From Selaginella moellendorffii (taxonomy: Eukaryota; Streptophyta; Lycopodiopsida; Selaginellales; Selaginellaceae): DNA of 64,000 bases. A program made the position numbers and the translations under genes. Positions within the stretch are counted from its first letter, which is position 1. Each line of letters opens with the position of its first letter. This document shows positions 45,886 through 57,395 of this stretch, one piece after another. The DNA lies in the NCBI RefSeq assembly GCF_000143415.4, contig NW_003314328.1, positions 337,889 through 401,888 of the forward strand, in the 5' to 3' direction. The notes under the pieces were generated by a model. That model did not search any database, was not told the DNA's origin, and saw only the letters and a program-made list of their open reading frames with translations.

Positions 45886-46218
45886 ATGGCAGGAATTGGA
45901 GGACACCGCGAATGCTGGAGCTGGAAGCATGTGATACGAGCAGAGCGGCACTGGACATGTAAGTATTGTCATGAGATTCACATTGGGGGAGCGGAGCGAG
46001 TGCAAGCACATCTTGCTGGAGTTCGGGCAAGAGGTGTGAAAACGTGCAAGGCAATGAGGGAGATCCCTTATGAAGTTCTTAAAAAACCTCGCAGCAGTTT
46101 TTCCAATTTTGAGCTAGCAGACCCAGTAGATGCCGATGATGGGCATCTGCTGCAGCAAGTCGCACAGGGTTCAGGGGGCAGCAGAATCTATGGTGGCAAG
46201 CATGGAGAACTGGTCTAG
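45886..46218 (+). CDS. BED-type zinc finger protein fragment, 110 aa
   Basis: The frame carries HWTCKYCHEIHIGGAERVQ followed by AHLAGVRARGVKTC, the pattern of BED fingers found at the N-terminus of plant hAT transposases and domesticated relatives. The finger is a DNA-binding module. The rest of a transposase is absent, and the frame ends before the G3 insertion at 46303. It may still produce a short DNA-binding protein that competes with full-length transposase, but this is speculation. Confidence 0.7.
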   Translation: MAGIGGHRECWSWKHVIRAERHWTCKYCHEIHIGGAERVQAHLAGVRARGVKTCKAMREIPYEVLKKPRSSFSNFELADPVDADDGHLLQQVAQGSGGSRIYGGKHGELV

Positions 46219-46302
46219 TGCTCGGACAAGCAGAACAGCAAAACGGCTTTTTCTTTCATTTGTTTTAGTATGTTATTCCGTTGGGTTTTATAAACTTAAT
46301 AT

Positions 46303-46478
46303 TGTGAGGGCCAGGTGTACGGCTACGATGCCGTATACTAATATTAGCGTAGTGGGATTTTGGTAGCCATCGGATTGGTTTCAATCCGGACCACTCATTC
46401 TTGTATATAAACTAGGGTTTTTGGGCTAATTGATATGCACATTTTCTGTATTCCCTTTCCATATTCTAAGCACTCACA
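46303..46478 (+). repeat. Left LTR of G3
   Basis: The 176 bp run from TGTGAGGGCC to GCACTCACA, with inverted tips TGTGAG and CTCACA. A TATA motif (TATATAA, 46404-46410) and a telo-box-like actagggttt follow. A hairpin-capable cggattggtttcaatccg lies before them. The sequence after the LTR, ttggtggagatgagg, is the likely but atypical primer binding site. Confidence 0.92.
46404..46410 (+). promoter_or_regulatory. TATA motif in the G3 LTR
   Basis: TATATAA is kept in both LTRs (the second at 51239-51245) and is followed by actagggttt. It is the likely core promoter for the retroelement transcript. Confidence 0.6.
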
Positions 46479-46708
46479 TTGGTGGAGATGAGGGGCACTT
46501 TTGATTGTCCCTAAGGAGTGCTTGAATTTGGGATTTTTGGTTTAGATCTAGCTTTTGCATCGTTTAGATCTAGTTTTTTCCATTTCCTTTCTTTTTCTTC
46601 CCTTTCAGGATTTTGGTTTAAATCTAGCTTTTTGCATTGTCTAGATCTCCCATTTCCTTCTCGTTTTTTTGTCGTTTCTCTTCTTTTGCTCTTTCTTCGT
46701 CCATTTTC

Positions 46709-47650
46709 ATGGCAGATCAGCAATCTCCTCCTTTGACTCTAGAGCAGCAGTTGGTCCAATTGCTTGATGCTATGCGCTTGCAATTGAACAACCAAACTCA
46801 ATTGATGGCAGCATTCACGGCACGTGGTCCAACTCCTCCTGCTCTTGGTGCCAATCCTCGCGTTCGGCCAGAGTTCTTTCGTGGGAATCCTAGGGATGAT
46901 GTGTACCACTGGTTCGATCACTTCATGGTGATTGCTATATATCATTCTTGGGATGGTACTCGACGTTTGCGTGAGTTTCCCATGTGTCTCCAAGGGACGG
47001 CATTGCAGTGGTACAATGGATTGAGTGCGGCCACTCGTGGGGATTGGAGTCTTCTTCCGGACGTCTTCAAACGCGCCTTCGGACATGCTGACGATTGTGA
47101 CGATGCCTTCCAACAATTGCATCATCTTCGCCAAGGGCCATCTGAGTCAGTGATGCAATTTGGCATTCATTTCCGAAGTCTTTTGCTTCGTGCGGAGCCC
47201 AATATGTCGGAGCGGATCAAGCTAGGAATGTTGTGGCCAGCACTTTGTCAAGATCTTGTCGGCCTTGTGCATGCACTTGCTCCTGCCACCCTTGACGATG
47301 CTCTTCGCTTGGCACAACGTTATGAAACGTCGCCTCTTCCACTTCTCGCTGCACGTCCTTCCGCTCCACTTCCTATGAGTGATGGTCCTGTTCCAATGGA
47401 GGTTGATGCTGCTGCTACTCGAGTCCAAGGACAAGGGTGAGGATGTGGTCGTGGCCATGATGTTCGTTGTTGGGCGTGTGATGAAGTTGGTCATACTTAT
47501 CGGCGTTGTCGGCGCTTTCCGAATTGGCGACCTCCATTTCCTGGGTGGAGACCTTGGCGTCAGCAACGTCCCGTTGGTGCTGCTGCGGTAGAAGGTTTGG
47601 ACACCGAGGTGCATCCGGGAAACGAAGAGTCACGCGAGTAATGGAGGGAC
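46709..47650 (+). pseudogene. G3 gag with CCHC knuckle
   Basis: The start MADQQSPPLT at 46709 has a good context, and the frame upstream of it is unlikely to be coding. The capsid-like region has RPEFFRGNPRDDVYHWFDHF and LQGTALQWYNGLS. The frame stops at TGA 47438-47440. The next codons continue GCGRGHDVR and the knuckle CWACDEVGHTYRRC (about 47467-47508), so the stop fits a CGA to TGA change. Pol lies in another frame. Confidence 0.85.
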
Positions 47651-47652
47651 CT

Positions 47653-50600
47653 TGCGCGAATAAGTTAGTGACCCCTCTATTTTTCTTTCGGGAGTATCAT
47701 CAAGGGGTTCACTCGGCACCAGTTCATCCAGTGTTTACTTTCCAAGCTCGTTTTTATAACAAGAGGTCTCCTATTATTCTCTCCGTGTTGGTTGATACAG
47801 GTTCGAGTTTATCTTCTATTGCTCGACCTGTTACCACACGTTGTCATCTACACTTGCGTCGTGCGGCGGATCCAGTTTTCATTCTTTATGGCAACGGCCA
47901 TACACATGCATGTGCACGAGATGAGGCGGACTTGGTTGTGCGTGTGGGCGATTTCGAGCTTGAGTTGCAGTCGTTGCGGGTGGTGCCGAGTCAAGCTTTT
48001 GACCTCATTCTTGGTATGGATTGGTTGCAGCACAATCATGCCAAGTGTGACTTTGAGGCTTCTCCCCCTTGTCTCATACTTCCTTATGTTTCATCCATTC
48101 CTCTCACTTCTGTACCTCTTCGTCCCTCTACTTCTACCTTTGCTTCGATTACTTTTGTTCCCCCACTATTTCCTCCTATGTTTCCATCTTGTTCTACTCT
48201 TCCCTTTTCCGATCCCTCCGATGATCTTTGTGTTGCAGCTGTTGACCGGCTCATGAAGGAGTATTCTGATCTCTTTGATTTTGACCTATCGTCTGGGGCC
48301 AAGATTGCCACACGTCATCTGATTCCAACCGGGGATGCTCGTCCAATCAAGGTTCCTGTTCGTTGTCGGTCACCCAAGGAGATCAAGATTTTACATGCAA
48401 ACGTCAAGGAGATGTTGGAGAAGGGTGTTATTCGGAAGTCGCGGAGTCCTTGGGCATGTGAACCTCATCTTGTGACGAAGCCTGATGGGAGTATTCGTTT
48501 CTGCATCGACTATCGTCCGTTAAATGAAGTGACGATCCTGAATGTGTACCCTCTTCCTCACACTGTTGATCTCTTGGATCGTCTAGGGCGAAGTCGTTGG
48601 TTCACCAAGCTAGATCTTGCTTCTGGGTACTGGCAAGTACCGATGGCCGCAGAAGATATTCCTAAGACTGCTTTTCGTACACCATTTGGTTTGTACGAGT
48701 TCTTGGTGATGCCGTTTGGTTTGAACAACACTCCAGCAACTTTCCAGCGGATGATGGACGAGGTTCTTTGTGATATGCCAGAGGTGACTGCCGACTTCAT
48801 TGATGATGTCTTGATTCACTTGGAGGAGACGTGGGAGGAGCACGTTCGTGATGTTTGTAAAGTGTTGGATCGGCTACGCGATGTTGGTTTAAAGCTGAAG
48901 CGGTCGAAGTGCGTGTTTGGGTCCAAGGATACAACTTATCTTGGGTATCGTATTTCTCGTGAGGGTTTGCAAGTTGATCATGACAAACTTGTGGCTGTTC
49001 TAAAGTTCCCTACTCCGAAATGTGTGAATGATGTGCAGCGCTTCTTGGGCAAGGTGCAGTATCTCGGTTGTTTTGTGGATCATCTTTCTAATCGCACTGC
49101 ACCATTGCGAGCGTTGCTGAAGTCATCAACATCATCTTTCATCTGGTCTCCGGATTGTGAGCGGGCGTTCGGGGATCTCAAAGAGCTATTAACGACTCCT
49201 CCGGTTTTGGCATATCCTGACTACACTCGGCCTTTTATTTTGCGTGTGGATGCTTCTGACATTGGTCTTGGAGGTGTGTTGATGCAAGAGAGCTCGAGTG
49301 TGCCTGGTCAACACCATCCTATTGTGTATATAAGCCGTATATTACAACCAGTGGAGATGAACTACTCCACGACGGAGAAGGAGTGTTTAGCAGCAGTTTG
49401 GGGTTTCGAGAAACTTCATGCATATCGACATGGTTCTCGGACGTTACTTGAAAGTGACCATGCTACTGTTACTTCATTATTGAAGCGGAAGAACCTGGTT
49501 GGTCGTACTGCTCAGTGGGCTTTGAAGCTTCAGATATATGATTTTGAGGTTGTTCATCGCCCAGGGAGTTCTATGGCTGATGCTGATGCCCTTTCTCGAG
49601 CTCCTCTTCCTTCTTCACTCACTTCTCATGTTTCTGACGAGTCTGTTGTTCTAGCATCTGTGGATTTTCTAGACGAGGATTCTGTGTCGTCGGCGGTTGC
49701 TGTCCTTGACGTTCAGTGTCCACAAGGTACAGAGCAGGATCTACCTTCTCTTGATGATGTTCGCGAGGCTCAAAAGATTGAGCCGTGGATTCAAAGGCTT
49801 CGAGATGGGTTTGAGAATCCTGCATCACCTGTTGATGACTTGCCTTTCCGGCATTTACATTCTCAATATCGCCTTGAAGGTGGCCTTCTTTATTTTGTGG
49901 GGACGGATCCTGAGGATCATTTATGGCTGGTGGTGCCTTCTATCTTTATTCCGCGGTTTCTCCATGCCTACCATGATTCTCCTATTCTAGGTGGGCATAT
50001 GGGACACCGTCGTATAACCGAGAAGCTGCGCAGGTCTTTTTATTGGCCGGAGATGCGACGTGATGTTATTCGGTATGTGCGTAGCTGTGTTTGGTGCCAA
50101 GCTCGTAATACTCCCCCTCGTGCTGCGGAAGGACGGTTGGAGTCAATTGCGGTTTCCCGTCTGTTTGAGTTGGTGGCGTTTGATCTTATGGGACCTTTTC
50201 CACGGTCAACTACTGGCAATGAGTATGTTATTATTGCTTCTGACTACTTGACTCGTTGGGTGGAAGTTGGTGCTCTTGCTAGTGCCTCTGCAACTGCTGT
50301 TGGCTACTTCCTCCTCAATCGAGTGGTGTTCCAGCATTCTTGTCAAGAGCGGATTCTTTCGGATAATGGTCCCGCATTTATGGCTGAGGTATTTCATGTT
50401 TTGACGTCTCAGTTGGGGATACGCCACACTTTCACGAGTGCTTATCATCCACAATCAGACGGTCTGGTGGAGTGGCTCGTTTGGACATTCAAAGGGATGA
50501 TTGCGAAGTATGTGAACTTTCAGCATTCGGATTGGGATGGTTATTTGCCGTCTCTTCGGTATGCATATGTCACAGGGGTGCAAAGTTCTATTGGTGCTTC

Positions 50601-51105
50601 ACCATATAAACTCCTATATGGTCATGATCCAATATTACCAACGGAACTGGGTTTACCTTCGCGATTGCCGCGAGCTGCCGATGCTAGGTCGTGGGATCAG
50701 TATTTGACGAGCATTCTTCCACTTGTCCGAGCAGAGTCTGCCGAACACTTAGGCCGCGTACAAGTAGGACAACAACGGCGCTACAACTCTCATCATCATC
50801 CACCTACGGAGTACAAAGTGGATGATTTGGTGTTAGTCCATTTTCCCCATCTTACGGTACGTGGTATATCTAAGGGACTTCTTGCGTAGTGGAAAGGACC
50901 ATATCGGGTGTTGCGGCAAGTTGGACAACAAGTTTATGAGGTTCAGCATGATGTTCAGCAAGCTGATCCTCCAGAGATTGTGCATGTGTAGCGGTTGAAA
51001 CGATTCGTACAAAGGGATCAGGAGGAGTTAATACCACCTACAGATCCACTGATGCCTCCTCCTGATGTTCCTCCAGATCTCGGCCCATCTACACGAGAAC
51101 CCTGA
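47653..51105 (+). CDS. G3 pol polyprotein (near intact)
   Basis: One long frame runs to TAG 50887-50889 and continues past it. Protease: VLVDTGSSLSSIA (about 47785). Reverse transcriptase: FTKLDLASGYWQVPM, PFGLNNTPATFQRMM and catalytic FIDDVL (about 48800). RNase H: LRVDASDIGLGGVLMQ, TTEKECLA, DHAT and DADALS. Integrase: HHCC with GHMGHRRITEKL and CVWCQARN, then core residues in FDLMGPF, LSDNGPAF and the glutamate of GLVEWLV (usually VERxN). After the TAG (WKGPYRVLRQVG, GPY/F) a second TAG lies near 50989. The active sites are intact, but two late stops would truncate the C-terminus. Confidence 0.9.
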
Positions 51106-51137
51106 TGGTCTTCCATTATTCCGAGAGGAGGGGATGA

Positions 51138-51313
51138 TGTGAGGGCCAGGTGTACGACTACGATGCCGTATACTAATATTAGCATAGTGGGATTTTAATA
51201 GCTATCGGATTGGTTTCAATCCGGACCACTTGCTCCTGTATATAAACTAGGGTTTTTGGGCTAATTGATATGCACATTTTTTGTATTCCCTTTCCATATT
51301 CCAAGCACTCACA
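51138..51313 (+). repeat. Right LTR of G3
   Basis: It is the same 176-bp length as the left LTR and ends CACTCACA at 51313. The TATA motif is kept. Confidence 0.92.
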
Positions 51314-51465
51314 ATATCAGATTAAAGTGTATTTAGTAAATATTAGTGTTTTCTTAATCATTTTAGGCTTTAACATGTAAACGTTTGATTGTCCTGAAAA
51401 AAACGTTTTAAACAGCGTTTAAACGTGGATGTGTTTGAACGTTTGCACGTCTAGCTGCAACTATG

Positions 51466-51510
51466 GGAAGGGGACATCACAGACATGCAAATGATGTCCT
51501 GAGATTGTTC
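51466..51510 (+). pseudogene. hAT target duplication and continuation of the TOC75-like relic
   Basis: GGAAGGGG (51466-51473) is the right duplication. The following bases read EGDITDMQM in the frame that ended at 45740, restoring the TOC75-like order across the insertion. Beyond about 51510 the similarity fades. Confidence 0.75.
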
Positions 51511-52257
51511 TCTATCAGAGACCATGCCGGACTAGAGCTAGTGCTAATCTCCTTATCTTTGTCTGGGACTCCCATCCTCTGGGGCAATGCTGCTCCAGAT
51601 TTGGGCAGCAACTGATCCCTTGACCGTGAAATCGTAGGCCCCTCTGCTGCCGCTGCTGCTAGTGCTGCTAGCGCCAGCTCCATCTCGCTTGCCTGCCGCT
51701 GTCGCCCGGAGCTTCTGATACCAGCTCGACAGCTGCTCGCTTCCTCCTCCCACGAGGAAGAGCGACGGGAAGAACTGGGACGGAAACCCATGAATACAAA
51801 GGCAAGAGTGAATACAAAGGCAAGAGTGGAAACTCTTTAAGAGAATATGCTATAAATACTGAAAGGAAGGATAGCATCATAATTCTCAGGAGTTTTAAGT
51901 GATATTGATACAAAGTGGGAATTTGGTCCCCAGCAGTATACTGTGAATACCACTTTACAAACTTGATTTTCTTTTTTCTTTTATTCTTTCAAAATTTGTG
52001 TTAGAACCAAACCTGTTTTGTTCTCTGCTTCACACGCAGTTAGAACCAAACGCCTTTGTCAGACTGTTTAGAATGGGATGAAATGTAGATGCATGCCAAT
52101 GTTTGTTGTTGCATCGCATCACAACGTATTTCTTACGCTGTCTCCCACACCGAGTCAAGGTAGAAGCGTCCCACGACTGACTTCGGTGCGATTTATACGT
52201 CAAGCTTCAAGGCCCTATCCAGAGTTTCTCATACATTATCTCTACTTTGGCCAACAC
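51511..52257. other. Unassigned region before the lectin kinase
   Basis: A GC-rich stretch (51540-51790) has overlapping minus-strand frames with an Ala-rich segment (ELALAALAAAAAEG), which I do not recognise. A direct repeat gaatacaaaggcaagagtg occurs twice at 51792-51830. The rest is AT-rich and probably holds the promoter of the following gene. Confidence 0.35.
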
Positions 52258-54593
52258 ATGGACACAGTAGTGGTGCTGCTATTTCTTTTCCCTGTGATTC
52301 TCATGGGCATGAGGTATGAGCTTCCACCTGACTGGTATTATCAACAATGGGGAGGCTACAATCACAGAAATTATTCAGTTTTTATGAACACCACTGAAGA
52401 CTTCGAAATCCTGAAGGCCGGGGGCAAAGATATTGTCAGAGACAATGGGAATTTCTCACTTGCATCACACGATCAAGAAATATACCTGCTATTGCATATG
52501 AATCCCTCAATCTATCCTTTATCCATTCTTGAATTTCAGTTCGGGCTTGGCGGACTGTTCGAAAATGCAGCTTCTGTAGTGCTACAAAACTCTGGAAATG
52601 TGCTCATTTATCTTAACAACGCCAGTGTGTTTCAAACTTTCGACTTCCCCTCACAATTTCTCCTCCCAGCCCAGATTTTGAAAACAGGGATGGGCATAAT
52701 CAGCAACAACTATGAGATTGCTGTTATTGTCCAAGATGAGGGGCTTTTTTGGATTTCTCCCAATGAACTTGAACGAGGACAATTTCAACACCAAGCATAT
52801 CAAGCGTGGCGATTTAATTCTACATGTGAAGGCTCAACCTCAACTTTTCTTCAGTATACTGGGAGCAATTTGACCCTCTCCAATGACTGTGAGCAGCTAT
52901 CATTAAGGACTTCAAATGAATCAAGTACTCCTCCTTTGCCATTCTTGCAATTTGATTCAGATGGGAGCATCACATCTTATAAGTATGAAGGAAATCAATG
53001 GAGTAAAGACATTCAGCTAACGGACTATATAAACCAGATAAAATCATGGCCAGAGAATCCTGCATGTAAGGCTTGTTCTCAATATGATATCTGCAATACC
53101 CGCAATGGAAGCTGCAGCTGCTTGAAGGCCGATAAATATCATGATAAATATCATATGTGTGACTTATACACTTCTAAGTTTGATGTAAGTTCTTGCTACG
53201 AATTTCACGTCTTCAGACAACAATATCCTCACTACATTGTGATGAAACACGAGTTTCCTGGTATTGGATATTATAGAACTGAATTCATGCAGCCCAACCA
53301 AACGAATTCCTCTCTAGACAAGTGCACAAAAGCCTGCTTTGCTATGAAGTGTAGTAGCTGTATGTCACTAATTTCAATGGCGATACCAAGGACTACTTCT
53401 TCATGGCTTATATATATGGGAGCTTCTACAAAGATGACACCACAAACAACATAACTCTTATCATCAAAACTTTGAAGGCTCACCATCAACTGAAACTTTA
53501 CATTGTCACTTTTACCATGACTTCCATAGTGATATTCCTATGCTTCCTAGCGGTATGTGCTCTTGCATTTAATGAGCGCAAGCTCAAGTTCAATCCGGCA
53601 AAGGAGATTGAAGCATTGTTGGCTAGTATGCAAGGCCGTTTGCCCCAGAGATTCTCATATACGGCATTGGATACTGCGACAAAAGGATATAGCACAAAGT
53701 TGGGAGCTGGGGGATATGGATCGGTTTAAAAAGGGGTTTTGAGCGATGGCAGAGTTGTGGCAGTCAAGAAGCTCGACTACAGTGGAACTCAAGGGGGAAA
53801 ACAGTTTGTGACCGAGATTGCTGGAATTGGAGGCATAAGTCATGTAAACATTGTTAAACTTTGTGGCTTTTGCATCGAGGGAGGAACACAGTGGCTGCTG
53901 GTTTACGAATTTATGCCCAATGGATCACTCGACAAATGGCTTTTTGAGGAAACTTCAGAAAATGTATGGCTCAGTTGGCAGCAGAGGATTGACATTGCCC
54001 TTGGCACGGCTCAAGGGCTTGTGTATCTTCACGAGGAATGCAGGGAGTCCATACTGCACTTGGACATCAAGCCCCAAAACATTCTGTTGGACACAGAGTT
54101 TGTCGCAAAGGTGGCGGACTTTGGGATGGCAAAGCTGCTTGTGAACCGCAACGAGACGCAGGTCATGACGACCATGTGGGGCACTCCAGGCTACATGGCT
54201 CCCGAATGGCTCACACATTTCATGGCTACAAAGAGATGCGACGTTGACTGCTATGGAAAGGTGCTTTTGGAACTAATTGGGGGTCACAGGAACATTGATT
54301 TCTTAAAGGCTGTGAATTCTGGGGACAACACTCAGCCGGACGAGAGCTGGTACTTTCCAACTTGGGTGGTGAACCAGGTGGAGAAGGGGAACTTTCTCGA
54401 AGTGATTGACGAGAGGGTGAGAGCAAATGCCCATGAAAACTATTACCAGGCCAAGAAAATGGTTCATCTTGCACTGTGGTGCATTCAAGACAATGCTGAT
54501 GCTCGGCCATCCATGAGGACAATAGTGGAAGTGTTGCAAGGGCATTTGGATTTGGGTTCTGCTCCTATGATAGCAAAAGTGGCATTTCGCTAA
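52258..54593 (+). pseudogene. G-type lectin receptor-like Ser/Thr kinase (SD2 type)
   Basis: This is an intronless plasma-membrane receptor kinase. The best start is 52258 because it gives a signal peptide (MDTVVVLLFLFPVILMG). The lectin-like ectodomain has LQNSGNVLIYLNNASVFQTF and DFPSQFLLPAQIL. A Cys-rich part follows (CKACSQYDICNTRNGSCSC), then a membrane segment (about 53500-53570, TSIVIFLCFLAVCALAF). The kinase has VAVKKLD, ILHLDIKPQNILLD, DFGMAKLL and GTPGYMAPEW. A one-base frame shift near 53358 joins the ectodomain to the membrane part, and a TAA at 53727-53729 replaces the Tyr of GYGSVY in the glycine-rich loop. The kinase frame after it is clean to 54593. The frame 52078-52257 upstream is probably leader. 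Confidence 0.85.
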
Positions 54594-55660
54594 ACATGAG
54601 TATATGATGTTTCAAAATTATATAAACATATTCTGTAGTACAAAAGTTGTGGTGGGATAAGGACTGAATGCAGCCACATATTTGATGCAGAAAATTACCT
54701 CCAAAAACAAGTGCTTGGTCACATGGTGAATTTAAGCTTAAATTTAAGGAGCTCTTCTAGATTGCACCACTTATGGAGTCTTCTCCTGAAGACAGGACCA
54801 CTGGTTGATGCATACTCCTAAACCACCGCAAATGAAATAACCCCTTAAAAGTTTAAATATTAATAAATTTACCAACTTAAATAAATTACTTCTCTTTTTT
54901 AATACAAATACACTAACACGTAAACACTATTTAGCTGTCTCTACAAAAGAAATGATTAATAAAGTTTGCCAATTTTTCTAGATGTCACTTAACTACAAAA
55001 AATTATATGCTCTTGCTATAGGTGATATATGTAACTAATCAAAGGAAGTGTTTGAAAGATAATCTATTAAACTTCAAATATATAGAGAAAGAGGCTTTTT
55101 TTTAATTGGTTAAATATTTTGGGATATTTATATTTGGTTTGAGTATTATTGGGCTACTAACCTCCTGGGAGTTTAAATTCAAAAGCTTATAATATAAAAA
55201 GAAGTTATAAATCCAACTCTCATGAGCAAATAAGATTGATTGGTATATGATTTCACCATACACACTAATTTTGTTTGTTGAAACTAATTTACTTATATTG
55301 GCTCAAAATTCAAGATCAATATAATAGATAATATCATAAGGTTTAATCTTTATCATAGTATGAATTTATATAAATATACAATAGAGTTTTACTTGAATGA
55401 CACTGACTTCTCCTGGCAAATATTACACAATGTTTCACCCAATTGTAACCAATTGCATTTATTCACCTTCTTTTTATCCCTACATGAGGAAAGAGACTCT
55501 TTTATCAATATATTTATTACATTTTATTAGATCTACACAACTGTATCAAAGTTATTTATCATTGAGCTAAAGTCACCTATTTTTTTGCAATATTATATGC
55601 TCTCGTGGTAGTAAGTTAGTCCTTTTTATCTTTCTTATTCCACTTTGAAATCCTTGTCCT
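54594..55660. other. AT-rich intergenic stretch
   Basis: No protein-like frame, LTR or inverted repeat was seen. The methylase-like locus B homology begins abruptly near 55670. Confidence 0.45.
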
Positions 55661-55669
55661 TGCAGTAAA

Positions 55670-57395
55670 TGGTAAAGCACTTGAAGAATTGATCTATAAC
55701 ATCGCAAAAAATAAATTCTCCTTCAACGAACAAACCTCTTGCTTGGAGCTCCTCAACATTTAGCATCATAACAATGATAAGAGGTTGGAGAAAAAACTTG
55801 AGAATGTGATGAAGAAGAAGCTCTATATCACTTAAAGTATTGCGGTTTCTGAGGAGTTACTTCATGCATGGGATACAAAGTTCCTTACTAGTGCCTGCAC
55901 CGGCATAACACTTCTAGAATATGTCCGAGCTTCCCTTCAAGAGCTTAGGGATGGATGGCTTCCTGATGGCAGCTTAAGCTCCATGGATTTCAAGAACCAG
56001 CTGGGCTAACAATTTTTCTCACGCCGTATGGCATATAAGTATATTCAAGAAATTGACTTGTTTATTTAATCATGGCTCTTTTGTAGGTATTTAAATCATT
56101 GCCCAGGTGCTCCAGTATACATAGCAAGTGTTTTTCTCAAACTCTTAACTGGTGGGAAGAAACTTGGCATGTATGAGCTAGAGTTCCATTGTCCCACTAC
56201 GTGGGAGTGAGAACTATGTCTATAGTACTTGGAGTTGTGGAGGCAAATGCCATCATCACCTTTTGAGCTTGATCTCTACCTCAAGTGTCATCCAGATTTG
56301 ACGAGTAAAACTTCCTAGTAGTAACTTATGTTTCTACTTTATTGTAAAGGCACTTTTGGAGGGAGTGGAGATGCCTCAGGACAGGGATGAGATTCATATT
56401 GAGTAGACCAAAGACAAAAAAGTGGAGAACCCAGTTGAAAACTCTCCTGCCCCATCTCATCCTACAGCATTTGCTCATTCCCCAAATCCTACTATCGTTG
56501 CTTGTCCAGCCTCGACTGCTCGAAATGTACAAAGGCAACTCTATAGTGAGGACATCCAAGAAAGTAAAAACTTGATTTCAAATGACCTTGCTTATTGTAA
56601 TTTGGTTGTAGATGTCAGAGAAACTAGCCAACACTCTATACACCAACATACAAATGCATTCTTTCCATCCCTCCCCATTGTTATAGAGGATGACCTCCAA
56701 GAGTTATCTTCATCAGCTTCACATAAACAGGTATGAAAAAACACATGTATTAACTTTAATATTTCCCGATTTTGAACACTATTCAAGTTCACCCTCTTTC
56801 TCCTACAGGAACTGTTGGCAATGTGGAAATAGTTATTGGGGACTACTTTTATCTTTCCAACAACGTGAGGCGAGAGTCTTCTATGTTCCATCGATGGATG
56901 CGAGGATTGGGAATGAACAATACTTTTGGCATTGACCTTGCATTTTTCGACTTGCCTGATGGGTTACCACCTTTACAAGGCAATGCTCCATCTTGGAACA
57001 TCCTTTGACTGGACCATATTTCTCAAGTGGTGGATGTGGCATCCAAGATATTGCGATATGAGGGCATTATGCTAGTAATTCTTCCCTGTTCTTTATTTTG
57101 GGGAGGTCTTCTTGCAATGATGGCGGAGAATGATAACTCTAGTTTAGTTGAGTTTGCATCAGGCTGCCTACTCTCAAACATCTTGGTTGAAACAAAAGGA
57201 GCAGGTGGCTGAATCCAAAAGGATTGCATTTCCTTATTTTTCATATCTTAAATTGATTTCCTTTTTTCATTGTAGGTTTTAGCATGGAACTACCATGCTC
57301 TCTGCTGCTACTCTTGCCATCACAGTATTACATGAGCTAATGAGCATGCAGGTTTGGCATTGCTAGGATATGATCTCTACAATGCAATCCAGCCA
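55670..57395 (+). pseudogene. Middle and methyltransferase-like exons, locus B (inverted segment)
   Basis: The plus strand matches the later exons of the element A cargo gene: NGKALEELIYNIAKNKFSF (about 55670), EYVRASLQELRDGWLP, KKLGMYELEFHCP (about 56155), Ser-rich exons, then VHPLSPTGTVGNVEIVIGDY (about 56790, motif III-like GD), GIDLAFFDLPDGLPPLQG (about 56930, motif IV-like) and LVEFASGCLLSNILVETKG. The last exon starts AWNYHAL but breaks off near 57390, before the motif I segment. There the sequence passes into minus-strand exons of the same gene. The segment is therefore inverted and has lost its end. Stops include TGA near 57006. Confidence 0.7.

Larger units (their letters stand above)
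46303..51313 (+). mobile_element. Gypsy element G3, full length, 5.0 kb
   Basis: Two 176-bp LTRs flank gag and pol. The host on both sides is the hAT element, and ATAT flanks both ends (46299-46302, 51314-51317). A purine-rich tract gagaggaggggatga precedes the right LTR. The LTRs differ at about 11 of 176 positions by eye, all transitions, so the insertion is fairly old. It is the youngest layer of the nest TOC75-like, hAT, G3. Confidence 0.92.
45741..51465 (+). mobile_element. hAT-type transposon, split by gypsy element G3
   Basis: The ends are perfect 9-bp inverted repeats, CATAGTTGC at 45741 and GCAACTATG ending at 51465, inside an exact 8-bp duplication. Subterminal AACGTTT/AAACGTT motifs occur on both sides (45755-45800 and 51375-51450). 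Without the nested retroelement (46303-51313) it is only about 0.7 kb. It encodes only a BED finger and no catalytic domain, so it is a deletion derivative needing an autonomous partner. Confidence 0.88.

Noticed and set aside
51540-51790. Peroxidase- or peroxiredoxin-like frame (AYDFTVKG)
   Set aside because: The match is only a few residues and lacks any catalytic motif.
54740-54780. Possible left terminal repeat for a larger locus B transposon
   Set aside because: The aaatttaaggagctc stretch does not match any of the four transposon ends found, and no duplication is visible.
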